Of a stretch of 64,000 bases of DNA, positions 18,209-25,495 are shown piece after piece. The translations under genes and the position numbers were made by a program. The stretch comes from Ferrimonas pelagia (GTDB taxonomy: Bacteria; Pseudomonadota; Gammaproteobacteria; Enterobacterales; Shewanellaceae). Where the stretch lies: contig NZ_BAABJZ010000007.1 in the NCBI RefSeq assembly GCF_039543565.1, forward strand, positions 16,091 through 80,090, read 5' to 3'. The notes under the pieces are model-generated. The model had not been told where the DNA came from. It did not search any database and saw only the letters and a program-made list of their open reading frames with translations. Position 1 is the stretch's first letter; every line of letters starts with the position of its first letter.

Positions 18209-18607
18209 TTAGATTCCGACGCCAAGCTGCTTTTCTTTATTACCGTCGAGCTTATGAACATTCGCTAAGTTTTGTCCGTACTCCTTGAGGTCGTCTTTTA
18301 CCCAGCCATGAAGCTCACTGCTGTCAACTACCGTAATGACCCTGCACTCCAACTCCTGTACCGAAGACGCATCAACAAACGGTTTCACGCCAGAGATCGC
18401 CGGTACATAATTTCGTTCCCACTCTTCGTCAACGTCCTTTATTGACCGAAGTGATTCGATGGTTTCTTTAATTTCTTGCTTGGCCTTCTCATCATTATCT
18501 AAGTGACCAGCAACAATCATTGCTTCGATTTTACTGGCCGATTTTACTGCATCGATATATGCAGGGGACTCGACTTCCACTGGCTTCCCTGTGTGCTTGG
18601 TAGTCAT
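18209..18607 (-). CDS. Small soluble protein of unknown function (accessory operon, gene 7)
   Basis: A 132-residue acidic, Lys/Glu-rich protein without signal peptide or membrane segment. The N-terminal half looks helical (stretches like KASKQEIKETIESLRS pattern around residues 38-60), the C-terminal half mixed. I do not recognise the family. Its ATG overlaps the coupling ATPase stop in ATGA, with GGAG eight bases upstream, so the two are translationally coupled. A partner, adaptor or substrate of the ATPase is possible, but this rests on position only. Confidence 0.8.
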   Translation of the reverse strand: MTTKHTGKPVEVESPAYIDAVKSASKIEAMIVAGHLDNDEKAKQEIKETIESLRSIKDVDEEWERNYVPAISGVKPFVDASSVQELECRVITVVDSSELHGWVKDDLKEYGQNLANVHKLDGNKEKQLGVGI

Positions 18608-20412
18608 TGCTTAAACTCCTTTCGACGATAGTGCTTAGCCATTCCACAGCGAAGTGGTGGTTGACTTCGAACAAATACAATCTGCTCATCCGGGTTGCCG
18701 TCTTCATCTACCGTCATCGTCATGACCTCTTCAGGCGTCAGCAGAGGTCGGGCAATCGCTTGGAAGCTCGTTGAATCTCCCAGCCCCCTCCCGCCAGAGA
18801 CAGTCTGTTGTACCTGCGTGGTTGTCCCTAGTGAATCCGAGATCATTTTCGCCGTATCAAAATCATTAATACCGAAGAAGGTCTTGATATAAGCATTCTC
18901 AAACCAGCTCTGCCTACCCGATGACTGGTAGTAACGCTCTAACTGTCCGATATCCTGCATGATGGTCCACAGCAAAACCCCAAAACCCCTACCTGCATCA
19001 CGGGCCGTTTCCAACAGCTCCATCCGCTTCAATCGAGGCATTTCATCTAACAGAAACAGAGTTTGTATCGGCTCAGCTTGTACTGGGATTTCATACTTCA
19101 GTGTCAACAGCGTTCCAATAATCAAACGCACCACAGCGGGATTCGCATCTAACGTCTTAAGCGGAACACAAACGAAAACATCAACCTCGGTGCCAACGGT
19201 AGACTTGCAAGGCAGCGTGCCGCGCCCAGCATCACCACAAACCAATTTTGCTAAACGAGGCTGAGTCAACCAAGCCGTCATCTTAGATGCGTGACCAAAA
19301 ATTCCCGCCCACTGCCCCTCTGCGGTAGTCAAGATGGTATATAACTCTGACGCAAACTGCTGTGGCACACCAAAGGCAAATCCCGCCTCCTTTGCCGCAA
19401 TGTACTTTAAGGTTCTATCCAGATAACCATTCACAAGCAACTCACGCACGGTGCCGAGGTGGCGCTTTTGACTTGGCAACTCGGGCTCTAGCAACACGTA
19501 AAGCAATAAAGTAACCACTAACTTCTGCGCTTCTGCGTCAAAGTACTGGTCCTTCCCTTCGCCTTCACCATCGGACAGCCAGCTGGCAATGGCTTGGCAA
19601 TTATCCACCACGGATTCACTGTCTGGCTCTAACCAATCGAGTACATTCAGCGTATCGCTATCCAAGGCCGCTGGATTCAGTTGTAATACCTTACGGCCCA
19701 TTCTCATTCGATGTCTGTGACAATCTTGATGCAGCTCTCCCTTGGGATCGTGCACAACCAGTGGGCCCTGCCAGTTTAAAACATTGGGCATCGCGACGCT
19801 GACGGTCTTGCCGCTACCAGAGCCTGCGACTGTCAGTAAATGTCCACCCTTGCCGTCCGCCAGCAACAGCGGTGCCTTGCCACCCAGTTTGGGAGCTTTG
19901 CTTGGCTCGTAGGCTTCACCAATCACTAACGAGCCGTTACTGAGTCGCTCTCTGGCCTTTGCCATGGTCATCCACTGGGCACTGCCATGCAGCCCCCGGC
20001 TTAACTTTTGGCTTCGCCAAAGATGAAACCAACGATTTGCGGGCGTTAAAGGCAGAGCCGGTAACAAAAAGCACACAGAGGCAGACAGCAGTAGCGGCCA
20101 ATCCAGTTGACGGACCAGATCAAAAAGACCCACTTGTGACAAGTAGGGCTGCCAGCGCGCCGCTTCCAAGTAAAGCGCAATGCCGCCAGATAAGACGCTG
20201 CCTAAACCAAACACCACTATGTACTGGCGTTGATTGCCAACAAGAGTACATGCCAGTGCCATTACCGCAAACAACAATGCCGGGGCAGCGGTAATGGCGG
20301 CTCCATAGAAAACACTGCCAATCGCCAAACTACCGGCCAAATAACGAACCAGCCACCATAACAACAGTGGCCAACCAATCGTAAATAACTTACTTAGCAG
20401 AAAAGGGAGCAT
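18604..20412 (-). CDS. VirD4/TraG-type coupling ATPase (accessory operon, gene 6)
   Basis: A 602-residue membrane ATPase of the type IV coupling protein family, which normally drives DNA or protein substrates into a secretion channel. Residues 1-122 hold about four hydrophobic segments. Then come the family blocks: HGSAQW (142-147), Walker A GSGSGKT (197-203), HDPKGEL (221-227), and Walker B LFLLDE with the following MPRLKRM (452-464). The C-terminal RARPLLTPEEV-like region is also typical. ATG at 20412 overlaps the preceding stop (TGATG) with GGAA upstream; a TTG three codons earlier is the alternative. No relaxase, VirB or integrase gene is nearby, so a conjugative role is unlikely. Substrate unknown. 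Confidence 0.9.
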   Translation of the reverse strand: MLPFLLSKLFTIGWPLLLWWLVRYLAGSLAIGSVFYGAAITAAPALLFAVMALACTLVGNQRQYIVVFGLGSVLSGGIALYLEAARWQPYLSQVGLFDLVRQLDWPLLLSASVCFLLPALPLTPANRWFHLWRSQKLSRGLHGSAQWMTMAKARERLSNGSLVIGEAYEPSKAPKLGGKAPLLLADGKGGHLLTVAGSGSGKTVSVAMPNVLNWQGPLVVHDPKGELHQDCHRHRMRMGRKVLQLNPAALDSDTLNVLDWLEPDSESVVDNCQAIASWLSDGEGEGKDQYFDAEAQKLVVTLLLYVLLEPELPSQKRHLGTVRELLVNGYLDRTLKYIAAKEAGFAFGVPQQFASELYTILTTAEGQWAGIFGHASKMTAWLTQPRLAKLVCGDAGRGTLPCKSTVGTEVDVFVCVPLKTLDANPAVVRLIIGTLLTLKYEIPVQAEPIQTLFLLDEMPRLKRMELLETARDAGRGFGVLLWTIMQDIGQLERYYQSSGRQSWFENAYIKTFFGINDFDTAKMISDSLGTTTQVQQTVSGGRGLGDSTSFQAIARPLLTPEEVMTMTVDEDGNPDEQIVFVRSQPPLRCGMAKHYRRKEFKQ

Positions 20413-21062
20413 CAGTTCCAAACAAATAAACTACTGGAGGCAACCTGAACCATTCTATCTGAAGGGCGCTTTAGTTTTATCGTCCAAGTAATATCATCAA
20501 CATCTTTAACCCACTCATTCCAGTAGCTTTTTGTTACGCCACAATGCATCCAAATTTCTATGGGGTAATACCCTTTGTCCAATGACAATGGCGTGGTCGT
20601 ATTCATGGTGTCATCACGATTCCAATAACTGGACTCTTTACTATGTTTGAACCCTGCTTTACTAATTACAGACCCAGACAAAGAAATGTCAAACGTACAG
20701 CTATTTGTATACGTGTTGGTCTTTACCACGTCTCGAGTAATCATGAGCACGTAATCTCCGACTTCTTCAGCCTTAAAGTACCCAGACCATTTGAGCCCTA
20801 TGTGACTACCTGCAAACATTGACCACGCAGTGTCATCTTGCTTTATATTGCCAAACGAAAATAAAGGCGGCTTTGCGTCAACGAAGCTACCAATAATTAC
20901 TCCAGTAGGGCCAGGGTTTGCCCAGGTTCCTGATTTGGCATCTTCAACATACACGTCGGCCACCAATCCTTTTTTATAGACCTTCGGTGCTTCATTTACC
21001 GTTTCTGCCAACCCCAAGGCGGAGAACGAGAACATTGCCACCACAAAAATTCCCTTTAACAT
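20412..21062 (-). CDS. Exported PA14-like protein (accessory operon, gene 5)
   Basis: A 216-residue protein with a clear signal peptide (about 1-19, ending GLA). The mature part follows the PA14 beta-sandwich pattern: GLVADVY (32-38), KWSGYFKAEEVGDY (91-104), ITRDVV, FDISLSGSVI (124-133), and the late hydrophobic strands with GYYPIEIW and WTIKLKRPS. Two cysteines (122 and 174) could form a disulfide. PA14 domains usually bind carbohydrate or act in adhesion; assignment here is by pattern only. ATG at 21062 has AAGGA seven bases upstream; a GTG two codons earlier is possible. This gene is visibly AT-richer than the flanking chromosome. Confidence 0.7.
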   Translation of the reverse strand: MLKGIFVVAMFSFSALGLAETVNEAPKVYKKGLVADVYVEDAKSGTWANPGPTGVIIGSFVDAKPPLFSFGNIKQDDTAWSMFAGSHIGLKWSGYFKAEEVGDYVLMITRDVVKTNTYTNSCTFDISLSGSVISKAGFKHSKESSYWNRDDTMNTTTPLSLDKGYYPIEIWMHCGVTKSYWNEWVKDVDDITWTIKLKRPSDRMVQVASSSLFVWN

Positions 21063-21072
21063 ATGCACATCC

Positions 21073-22647
21073 TTATAAGCTTAGTGCTGGTTTGATTGAG
21101 TTAGATTGCAGACAATAGCTGCGTGAAATATCACTTTGGATCGCGCTCAGTGATGAGCTGAGCTTTTGACCGCCGCGCTGACGATCCAGATCGGTCAATG
21201 CGTTGACCGAACGTCTAAGTTTTGCAAGGCCATCCTTAGTGCAACCATATTGGCTAAACGCAGCCTGCATTGTGTAGTAGTGGCTGAGCCGCTCATCGCT
21301 TTCCAGCACACCGCTTTGCGCTTTTTCCACCAGCGTTTGCGCATCATGATGCTCTTGGCTAAACCGCTCCCGATCAAACTCCGATAAAGATTGGTGCGCC
21401 TTGAGCAATGCATTGAGGTTCTCGCTGTTCATCGAGGCGTCCACCTTCGCAGCCGCCTGTGCCAGCGCCGCTAACCGCCGGTCACTGTTCGCCATATGCT
21501 CCGCAATCGCTTTCAGCTCCTGCTGCTCAGATGCTGTGAGCACGCTGGAAAGATCCAGTTTGAGCTCATTGGCCATGGCGTATCGCTCTGCCAAGCTCTG
21601 CAACAATAGAGGGTCGCTTTTACCCAACTGCGCTGCCAATGCTTTTTGAACCCGCTCACCATAAGCTTGGTTCAGCTCATTACGAAGGCGCGTTAGGCTG
21701 CTGCGCTGGGACTGGGAGAGTAACGCGTTTGGAGTGGCGGTCAGCACGCCCAACCGTCGACTGGCGCTATCCAACTCTCGATCCGACAAGCGTGAAAACG
21801 ACAGCTGCTCCAACGCCGTAAACTCGTCTTGTCGAATTTTGGCGTTTTTCACGAGGGCTTCGACAGAGGTATAAAGTCCGCTTAAAGCTTCCGATTGACG
21901 CTGCGAGTCCATCACCTCAAGTGCTTCGAACAGCTCAATTACTTCACTCTCGGCCTGCAATGACGGGCCACTGAGGTATTGGTTGTAAACCGTTCTCAAA
22001 TCATTCAGTCGCGCGTCACTGGCATCACGGAGCATTTGGGCTCGCTGCCCTAGGGCGACATGGGAAGAGGCAACTCCCGAATCCACTCTGGGCTGGTCAA
22101 AGTCTTCCAGCGCGTCCATGGACTGACTCAGTGCAAGCACAGAAGCGGTAGAGGAGTCAGCGCTGTAGCGATCAGCTGAAGTCGCTAATTCTGCCATCCG
22201 AGCGTCACTTTGGGCCACATCTTTTTGGCACTGTTCAATTTGGCTGAGGATTGACCGATGCACCGGCTTGGCCCGCTGACGGTCATAAGCCGTAATGTCC
22301 GCTGCGAGTCCATCCAGCTGCCGACACTGAGCGTAATCACTGGCGGCTTTGGGGAGCTTCTGATAGTCCGCTTGGAAACGCTTCAGCCGTTGATCGCTCG
22401 CAAGGATCTTTCGATCCACCGGCATAGTTACCGTGCTTGAACCTGAACTCTGCTGCTTCGCGCCAAACGCCGGGGGGGGGACAGCACTGCTCCCTTGAGA
22501 GGCGTTGCTTGACGAGTTACCTGAACAACCTCTCATCCCACCAAGAGCCAATACGATGGTTGCCGCTATACAAAAATCGGCCAGATGCTTCCAAAGCCTG
22601 TCCTGGTGGTAAATGAGCTGCGTAGACTGAATTACGGACTTGAACAT
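21073..22647 (-). CDS. Membrane-anchored tandem-repeat helical protein (accessory operon, gene 4)
   Basis: A 524-residue protein of no family I recognise. One hydrophobic segment (about residues 22-38) is followed by a Ser/Gly/Gln-rich linker to about residue 80, then a long helical region. The motif SD-x-R-(L/M) recurs at residues 84, 147, 210, 388 and 450, with spacings of 63, 63 and 62, and a weaker copy at 273. Each unit also carries a late (L/M)xx(F/Y/M/L)D-x-x-R motif about 38 residues on, as at 119-125, 184-187, 247-250, 425-428 and 488-491. A periplasmic scaffold is inferred. ATG at 22647 lies four bases after the preceding stop. Confidence 0.8.
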   Translation of the reverse strand: MFKSVIQSTQLIYHQDRLWKHLADFCIAATIVLALGGMRGCSGNSSSNASQGSSAVPPPAFGAKQQSSGSSTVTMPVDRKILASDQRLKRFQADYQKLPKAASDYAQCRQLDGLAADITAYDRQRAKPVHRSILSQIEQCQKDVAQSDARMAELATSADRYSADSSTASVLALSQSMDALEDFDQPRVDSGVASSHVALGQRAQMLRDASDARLNDLRTVYNQYLSGPSLQAESEVIELFEALEVMDSQRQSEALSGLYTSVEALVKNAKIRQDEFTALEQLSFSRLSDRELDSASRRLGVLTATPNALLSQSQRSSLTRLRNELNQAYGERVQKALAAQLGKSDPLLLQSLAERYAMANELKLDLSSVLTASEQQELKAIAEHMANSDRRLAALAQAAAKVDASMNSENLNALLKAHQSLSEFDRERFSQEHHDAQTLVEKAQSGVLESDERLSHYYTMQAAFSQYGCTKDGLAKLRRSVNALTDLDRQRGGQKLSSSLSAIQSDISRSYCLQSNSIKPALSL

Positions 22648-22651
22648 GGTA

Positions 22652-23566
22652 TTAATCCAGCTCCGTCGCCAATGCGACGTCGTCGTAGTCAATGGTCAGC
22701 AACTCACGGTCGGTCATGGATTCATAGTTGGGTGTAAAGGCGATACGCTCTGCCTGAAGAGGTAGGATCTTTTCAAAGAACTGACGAATGGCTCGGGCAT
22801 TGCCAAACTCAGGATCGTTGGACTGATTGCCCAACCACTGGATATGTTTACGCGCCACCTCTTCCGCGTCCGGTGTCAGTTCGTAGTGCCCCCGTTTAAC
22901 CATCGACAGGAAGATCTGAAACAGCTCATCCCCACCATAAGACTGAAACTCGATAAATCGCGAAAACCTAGAACGAAGGCCGGGATTGCTATCGACAAAA
23001 CGCCGCATTTCATTAGTGTAACCGGCTGCAATGACCACCAAGCGCTCTCGATTGTCTTCCATCAGCTTCAATAGCGTGTCGATGACTTCCTTGCCGGAAC
23101 TGTCGGGGCCAGATAACGCATCACCTCCTGCCAGCGTATACGCCTCATCAATGAATAACACGCCGTCTTTGGCCTGTTTTACCGTGTCGGTGATGAGCTT
23201 CGCGCCGGAATTGACATAGACGTCCGTCAGTGCGGCCCGATCAACCTCAACACAGTGCCCGCGCTGGAGCAGACCTATCTCTTTTAATACACGCCCAACC
23301 TTACGTGCCACCTCTGTCTTTCCCGTGCCTGGGGGACCGGAAAAGATCATATGAAGGTTGATGGCCCCAACGGGAATATCGCGATCCTTGCGCAGCTTAA
23401 TCACCTTGGCAAAGGCTATGAGCTTATTGATCTCTTCTTTGACGTTCTCAAGGCCCACCAGCTCATCAAACTCCTTGAGCACTTCCTCTAAGCCATTCCT
23501 TTTAGATGACTCGGGCTGTCGACTTCGAGAAGTTTTGATAAACCCGGAACCCTCTAATTTCGTCAT
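22652..23566 (-). CDS. CbbX/SpoVK/EccA-type AAA+ ATPase (accessory operon, gene 3)
   Basis: A 304-residue soluble AAA+ ATPase. All catalytic elements are present: Walker A GPPGTGKT (77-84), Walker B VLFIDEA (136-142), sensor-1 in AAGYTNEM (180-187), NPGLRSRF with two candidate arginine fingers (194-201) and sensor-2 GNARAIRQ (255-262). The DELVGLENVKEEI block and the NPGLRSRF hallmark place it with CbbX (Rubisco activase), SpoVK and the EccA ATPases of type VII secretion. No Rubisco genes are near. Its ATG overlaps the upstream stop (ATGA). A chaperone-like or remodelling role in the complex is inferred. Confidence 0.92.
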   Translation of the reverse strand: MTKLEGSGFIKTSRSRQPESSKRNGLEEVLKEFDELVGLENVKEEINKLIAFAKVIKLRKDRDIPVGAINLHMIFSGPPGTGKTEVARKVGRVLKEIGLLQRGHCVEVDRAALTDVYVNSGAKLITDTVKQAKDGVLFIDEAYTLAGGDALSGPDSSGKEVIDTLLKLMEDNRERLVVIAAGYTNEMRRFVDSNPGLRSRFSRFIEFQSYGGDELFQIFLSMVKRGHYELTPDAEEVARKHIQWLGNQSNDPEFGNARAIRQFFEKILPLQAERIAFTPNYESMTDRELLTIDYDDVALATELD

Positions 23567-24660
23567 GATTGCAACACTCCTTCAATATCATCCTTGGAAA
23601 GGAATTTCTGATTCGTCGTTGACCGGCGAGTCGCTGCGGCTGTCGTAATTTGATTACTGACTCTGATCGCCTCAAATCCATGATCAAACTCACTGCGACC
23701 GCGGCCGATCTCTTGCCCCATTTTGCGTTCAAGCAATGCCTGGACACCGTTATCCAACTGCCACCCTTTAGCCGCTAACATTTGAGACGTGATCTTACTA
23801 AGCTCGCTAGCATTAAGAGCGCGCGTATTGATAAACACAGAATGGAAGTCCCGCAACCAACCTTGCTGTTCTTCGTCATGGTGCAAATGCTCGGCAGCCG
23901 CCTGACTGCCAACCAATATATTCAACGTTTGATGTAAATGCTGCTTGGCGTAAGCCGCTAAGACTTCGCCCGCATCCTTTAAAGGTTTTTCATCAGAGTA
24001 GGCAGATGATTCCAAAAGAAAATCAAATTTGTCGATAATGACGCTCCCTCGACCAAAATCCTCAAGCTCTTGACTCAGCCTTGCGGCAGTATCATTACCA
24101 CCAATGCGCACTCTGTCCAACTCAATGGACTTCGGGCTGCTTAACCCACCAAACCCATAAAACAGTTTTGGCAAAAGTCCGGCAATCTGGCTTTTCCCGG
24201 TTCCGGATGGCCCGGATAGAACGATAAGAATCCCAGGGGAGTGGACTCCCAAAGGCACATCATCGCTCTGAGTCGACATTTCAAGCTGCAGAACCAAATC
24301 ATTGATCTGTTCCAGCGCTTCATCCTGACCGATAAGTTGCTCAAGCTTGGCTTGTACCTCTTGCTTTGCCAACTCGCGAGAGCGTTGCTCCTGATCATGC
24401 TCACTGTCTGATCGTACGGACTCCGCGGTCACTGCTGCTGGATAGACGGCAGAATCAGAAGCAAAAGGCAGCTTCTTCCTGATACTTAACACGAGCTCAG
24501 CCATATCAGCGTTCAGCGCCTGTGAAAAGGTGAGAAGAAAAACCACTGTAAGCAAGAGTGTGATAAGCCAAATCACTAATGCAGCTTTGTAGGAAAGTAC
24601 ACTGACAATAAGAAAGAGGACTCCCCATATACCCAATCTCATGATGCGTTGCTTAGTCAC
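23563..24660 (-). CDS. Membrane-anchored AAA+-like protein with altered Walker B (accessory operon, gene 2)
   Basis: A 365-residue protein. Two hydrophobic helices near residues 8-46 are followed by a charged helix (85-110) and an AAA+-like domain. The block LIGQDEALEQINDLV (109-123) parallels the start of the CbbX-type domain next door. Walker A is GPSGTGKS (150-157). Walker B reads GSVIIDKF (205-212): Lys replaces the catalytic Glu, so ATP may be bound but hydrolysis is doubtful. The start is a GTG three bases after the preceding stop, with GAGG nine bases upstream; an in-frame ATG lies six codons later. A heteromeric pairing with gene 3 is possible. Confidence 0.8.
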   Translation of the reverse strand: MTKQRIMRLGIWGVLFLIVSVLSYKAALVIWLITLLLTVVFLLTFSQALNADMAELVLSIRKKLPFASDSAVYPAAVTAESVRSDSEHDQEQRSRELAKQEVQAKLEQLIGQDEALEQINDLVLQLEMSTQSDDVPLGVHSPGILIVLSGPSGTGKSQIAGLLPKLFYGFGGLSSPKSIELDRVRIGGNDTAARLSQELEDFGRGSVIIDKFDFLLESSAYSDEKPLKDAGEVLAAYAKQHLHQTLNILVGSQAAAEHLHHDEEQQGWLRDFHSVFINTRALNASELSKITSQMLAAKGWQLDNGVQALLERKMGQEIGRGRSEFDHGFEAIRVSNQITTAAATRRSTTNQKFLSKDDIEGVLQS

Positions 24661-24663
24661 AAT

Positions 24664-25308
24664 CTAGAACCTCAAATCCATAGTTTGCCCCACCGTGAGA
24701 GGAGGAATGCTTATCTCTCCCTGTTGAGTTTTCGCCGATACAGTGATCCCACCGCCGCCATCGCGAATGCCTTTTAGTGACAATGAAGGAGTATCAATTG
24801 AGTAGGGTACAACTATCTTGGTCGGTGCATGACGGATTGGAACGGTGTAACTCACCCCACTGGCACTGACTTCAATGACGTCGCCATCTTCTTCCAGGTT
24901 GTCCCAAACCGTCACCCATGCCAGCGCTATATAACCGCCTTCGGCTTGCTGAATAAGATTGGCTGAATCGAGACCACTGGAATCGAGCACAGCTTTTGCT
25001 TCTTTGAGTTGAGCGTTATCCGTGATGTCAACCGGAATAAGCAATGAGCTGCCGTTAGCCAATGCAAGCTCGAATTGCTGGTTCATTTGGATAACTTCAC
25101 TTTCGCTGTAACCATCAGAGCTTCCACCCGCAGGCCACAACAAAGCGACAGACACCCCGATAGCTGCTACCAATAACACAGCTCTCAGTGATTTTCGCCT
25201 AGAAGGGTGCGCGCCATCAGCAGAATGCGCCCCTTGCTCCGTATCCTGCAGAGCAGATGCTTTTGACTGTTTGCGCTTAAACTTTTGCAAGTGCTTTGGC
25301 GAGTCCAT
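24664..25308 (-). CDS. Single-pass membrane protein of unknown function (accessory operon, gene 1)
   Basis: A 214-residue protein. The first ~40 residues are very basic and cytosolic (KFKRKQSK, HPSRRKSLR). One hydrophobic helix follows (about 41-60), and the rest (about 65-214) should be periplasmic, with beta-rich character and a GGGG stretch near 188. I do not recognise the family. It starts the operon, preceded by a promoter candidate at 25343-25372. The ribosome site (GAAGG one base before ATG) is weak, and the start is therefore less certain than for downstream genes. Confidence 0.75.
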   Translation of the reverse strand: MDSPKHLQKFKRKQSKASALQDTEQGAHSADGAHPSRRKSLRAVLLVAAIGVSVALLWPAGGSSDGYSESEVIQMNQQFELALANGSSLLIPVDITDNAQLKEAKAVLDSSGLDSANLIQQAEGGYIALAWVTVWDNLEEDGDVIEVSASGVSYTVPIRHAPTKIVVPYSIDTPSLSLKGIRDGGGGITVSAKTQQGEISIPPLTVGQTMDLRF

Positions 25309-25342
25309 GCCTTCACGCTCATCATTTGTTCAATGAGTTGAA

Positions 25343-25372
25343 ATATTACCCTTTTCATAAAGTTAAACTCAA
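25343..25372 (-). promoter_or_regulatory. Candidate promoter of the seven-gene accessory operon
   Basis: Minus-strand TTGAGT (plus 25367-25372), 18-base spacer, TAATAT (plus 25343-25348), about 35 bases upstream of gene 1 and just downstream of the prfC terminator. Each hexamer matches four of six consensus positions. Confidence 0.4.
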
Positions 25373-25424
25373 GCCCGTCTCACTCTAAACCGCTATCGCA
25401 CCTTTTCTCCCAACAACCCCATGC

Positions 25425-25464
25425 AAAAAAGGCTTACACGCCCAAATCGTCGTGTAAGCCTTTT
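25425..25464 (-). terminator. Terminator of prfC
   Basis: A 14-bp perfect stem (25427-25440 with 25451-25464), 10-base loop, then a run of T on the minus strand. It isolates prfC from the accessory operon. Confidence 0.9.
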
Positions 25465-25495
25465 AGTCGACAATATCTATCGATATCTTTCGTAT

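Noticed and set aside
18055..18261. Minus-strand 68-codon frame after the accessory operon
   Set aside because: It overlaps the end of gene 7 and the whole operon terminator, and shows no protein-like pattern.
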